Of a DNA stretch of 64,000 nt, positions 62,080-64,000 are shown piece by piece; position 1 is the stretch's first letter, and every line of letters begins with the position of its first letter. A program made the position numbers and the translations under genes. The notes under the pieces are model-generated. The model searched no databases. It saw nothing but the letters and a program-made list of their open reading frames with translations, and was not told the DNA's origin. The stretch spans positions 248,001-312,000 of the forward strand of contig UBMI01000003.1 of assembly GCA_900466475.1 (NCBI GenBank), given 5' to 3'. Origin of the DNA: Hyphomicrobiales bacterium (GTDB taxonomy: Bacteria > Pseudomonadota > Alphaproteobacteria > Rhizobiales > Rhizobiaceae).

Positions 62080-64000
62080 ATGCAATTCATGAAGACCCGT
62101 CTGCCGATGCGGATCGTCCTGCCGAGCTTGCTTGCGGGCGCGATCCTGGGCTCAATCTATGCCACGATGCTGTGGGCCACCAGACAATCTGACCAGATGT
62201 CGATTGCCCGCCAGGAGCGGCTTGTCGATGTGACTGTCGGAAAACAGCAAGCGGCGATCGCTCACGACCAGGAAAGCGCCACGGTCTGGGACGACGCCGT
62301 GCGCAAGGTTGCCGCGCGCGACCAGGAATGGATCGATGCCAACCTTGGTCGGTGGATGCAGACCTATTTCGGCCATGATGGTGCCTTCGTCCTCGATGCG
62401 AGCGGATCACCGATCTTTTCTTATCTTTCCGACGCACCTGGCGCGGCCGAGGCGTTCTCGAAGGTCGATACCTATGTCGTCCCCTTGGCCGAAAAGCTCC
62501 GGCAGAGATTGGCTCGGGGAGATGAGCAGGGCAAGACAGAACAGACGTTGAGTATCGGAGAGTCCGAAATCGTCGCCATCTCCGGAAGGCCGGCCATCCT
62601 TAGCGCAAAACCTGTCCTATCCGACACCGGAGATCTGGCGCAGGTCAAAGGCACCGAAGCAATCCATATAGCGCTGCGCTATCTCGATGGTGACTTCGCT
62701 CAGACGATGGGCGCAGAATATCTCTTTGCGGATATGCGTTATGAGCGATCCAAGGGTGGTCACGCCGAACGGCTCTATTATCCCATCAAATCGACCGCCG
62801 GCGATCCCCTCGGCTTTTTCAGCTGGACGCCGTTCCGGCCGGGAACGCGTGCGCTCAGGCAAACGGAACCCGTCTTTGTCGCAGGTGCGCTGCTCTTGCT
62901 TGCCGTGGTGTCAGGCTTTGCGCTGGTGCTGCACAAACGTTCCGAGCGTCTCATGGACAGCCAGAGCAGGCTATTTCACCTTGCCCATTTTGACAGCCTG
63001 ACGGGTTTGCCAAACCGCGCCTCGTTTACCGCGGAAGTATCACGGCGCCTGGCGGCGGGGCAGGCTGCAGTGCTGTTCCTCGATCTCGACCGTTTCAAAC
63101 AGGTCAACGACACGCTTGGACACCCGACCGGCGACAAGCTCATTGCAGAGGTGGCGAAGCGCCTGAGCGCGGTTGCAGGGGTTGATGTCTTCTTGGCGCG
63201 CATCGGGGGCGACGAATTCACGGCCGTGGCGCCGGCCGAACAACGAGACGCCGTCGAGGCGCTTGCGGAGAAGCTGATCGGCACGATCCGCCAGCCCTTC
63301 GAAATAGATGGGCAGCCGATCCTGATCGGGCTTACGATCGGTATTGCCTTCGCAGAGGCCGCGGCCAGCGATGCACAGGCGATCGTTCGCCAAGCCGACA
63401 TCGCACTCTATCACGCCAAGGCGGCAGGACGAAACCGCTACGCGATCTTTGGGCAGCACATGGAGGGCCTTATCAGCGCTAGACGCGCATTGGAGCAAGA
63501 CCTGCGCACGGCCCTTTTAGAGGGCCGCCAGATCGAGGTCCATTACCAACCCGTCTACCTGGCCGGCGACAACAGGATGATCTCGGTGGAAGCCCTTGCC
63601 CGTTGGCGACATCCCGCCAAGGGGATGATTTGCCCAGACGTCTTCATTCCGATTGCTGAAGAGGCGGGGCTTATCGACCGGTTGGGCGACCTCGTGCTTC
63701 AAGCGGCGCTCCATGCGGCCAAGCGCTGGCCGGACCTCGGTCTAGCCGTCAATGCATCCCCAATCGAGCTTCGCCATGACAATTATGCGCTGCGTGTCAC
63801 CGCTGCGCTGAACAGGCACGCCTTCGATCCCCGCAGGCTTGAAATTGAAATTACCGAGAGCGCCGTGATCGACGATGACGGAACATGCCGACGCAATATC
63901 GAGGCCTTAAGGCGGCTCGGCGTGCGCTTCGCGCTCGATGACTTCGGCACCGGCTTCTCCTCGTTCGGTCGGCTTCAGGCGCTCGACGTCGACCGGATCA
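62080..64000 (+). CDS. CHASE4-GGDEF-EAL c-di-GMP protein (3' end beyond window)
   Basis: The first 640 residues of a membrane-bound cyclic-di-GMP enzyme. One N-terminal transmembrane helix, a periplasmic CHASE4-like domain (VWDDAVRKVAARDQEW; FVLDASGSPIFSY), a second helix at about 265-287, then GGDEF (RIGGDEFTAV, intact active site) and EAL (VEALARW, EITESAV, LDDFGTGFSS). The RxxD inhibitory site before GGDEF is not present (AGVD). Both active sites look intact as far as visible, so it could make and degrade c-di-GMP. Starts at 62065, 62080 and 62089 are possible. Confidence 0.9.
   Translation, partial: MQFMKTRLPMRIVLPSLLAGAILGSIYATMLWATRQSDQMSIARQERLVDVTVGKQQAAIAHDQESATVWDDAVRKVAARDQEWIDANLGRWMQTYFGHDGAFVLDASGSPIFSYLSDAPGAAEAFSKVDTYVVPLAEKLRQRLARGDEQGKTEQTLSIGESEIVAISGRPAILSAKPVLSDTGDLAQVKGTEAIHIALRYLDGDFAQTMGAEYLFADMRYERSKGGHAERLYYPIKSTAGDPLGFFSWTPFRPGTRALRQTEPVFVAGALLLLAVVSGFALVLHKRSERLMDSQSRLFHLAHFDSLTGLPNRASFTAEVSRRLAAGQAAVLFLDLDRFKQVNDTLGHPTGDKLIAEVAKRLSAVAGVDVFLARIGGDEFTAVAPAEQRDAVEALAEKLIGTIRQPFEIDGQPILIGLTIGIAFAEAAASDAQAIVRQADIALYHAKAAGRNRYAIFGQHMEGLISARRALEQDLRTALLEGRQIEVHYQPVYLAGDNRMISVEALARWRHPAKGMICPDVFIPIAEEAGLIDRLGDLVLQAALHAAKRWPDLGLAVNASPIELRHDNYALRVTAALNRHAFDPRRLEIEITESAVIDDDGTCRRNIEALRRLGVRFALDDFGTGFSSFGRLQALDVDRI

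Overview
The window looks like part of a large plasmid or chromid of a Rhizobium/Agrobacterium-type alphaproteobacterium. The base composition is GC-rich. A repABC-type repA runs off the left edge, and an alphaproteobacterial LexA box precedes an imuA-imuB-dnaE2 cassette. HWE-family kinases and many short proteins of rhizobial type are scattered throughout. No rRNA, tRNA, CRISPR array, transposase or intact insertion sequence was seen, so this is settled accessory DNA rather than a recent island.

Layout. 1-1050: the 5' part of repA and its upstream inverted repeats. 1.0-7.2 kb: two small genes and the SOS mutagenesis cassette. 7.2-11.1 kb: small stress-type genes, a haloacetate-dehalogenase-like hydrolase and two single-domain response regulators. 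11.2-20.0 kb: a three-gene alpha-glucan/trehalose operon (GlgE with an extra N-terminal amylase-like domain, TreS-maltokinase fusion, GlgB). 20.1-26.6 kb: a Crp/Fnr regulator, a TIGR02587/TIGR02588 membrane pair, a Cache-type HisKA_2 kinase, a second TreS-like GH13 enzyme and a response regulator. 26.6-35.2 kb: a sensory block made of a bacteriophytochrome with an Rcp1-like regulator and a REC-HWE kinase on the minus strand, a YihY-type membrane protein, and a kaiC-kaiB-HWE kinase operon on the plus strand. 35.5-39.6 kb: an SDR and three genes corresponding to the E. coli ybhP/clsB/ybhN group. 40-51 kb: a dense run of small stress genes (TPP enzyme, PPOX-like, DUF892, DUF4142, CBS, cysteine hydrolase) and a frameshifted nadE. 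51.1-55.8 kb: a second Mfd-like protein, a SemiSWEET transporter and a sialidase-fold protein. 56-64 kb: response regulators, small secreted or membrane proteins, and a CHASE4-GGDEF-EAL protein that runs off the right edge.

How it fits together. By eye I found 22 sites of the form GGAAC-N16/17-nGTT between or just inside gene starts. This is the promoter type known for the alphaproteobacterial general-stress sigma factor EcfG/RpoE2. They precede the glucan operon, the Crp-like regulator, most small stress genes and four response regulators. At one locus a single short element reads as such a promoter on both strands. The simplest reading is a plasmid-borne block of the general stress regulon. 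Several HWE/HisKA_2 kinases, a phytochrome and a KaiBC module sit among its targets and are candidate light or time inputs. That link is inference. No EcfG, NepR or PhyR is encoded in the window.
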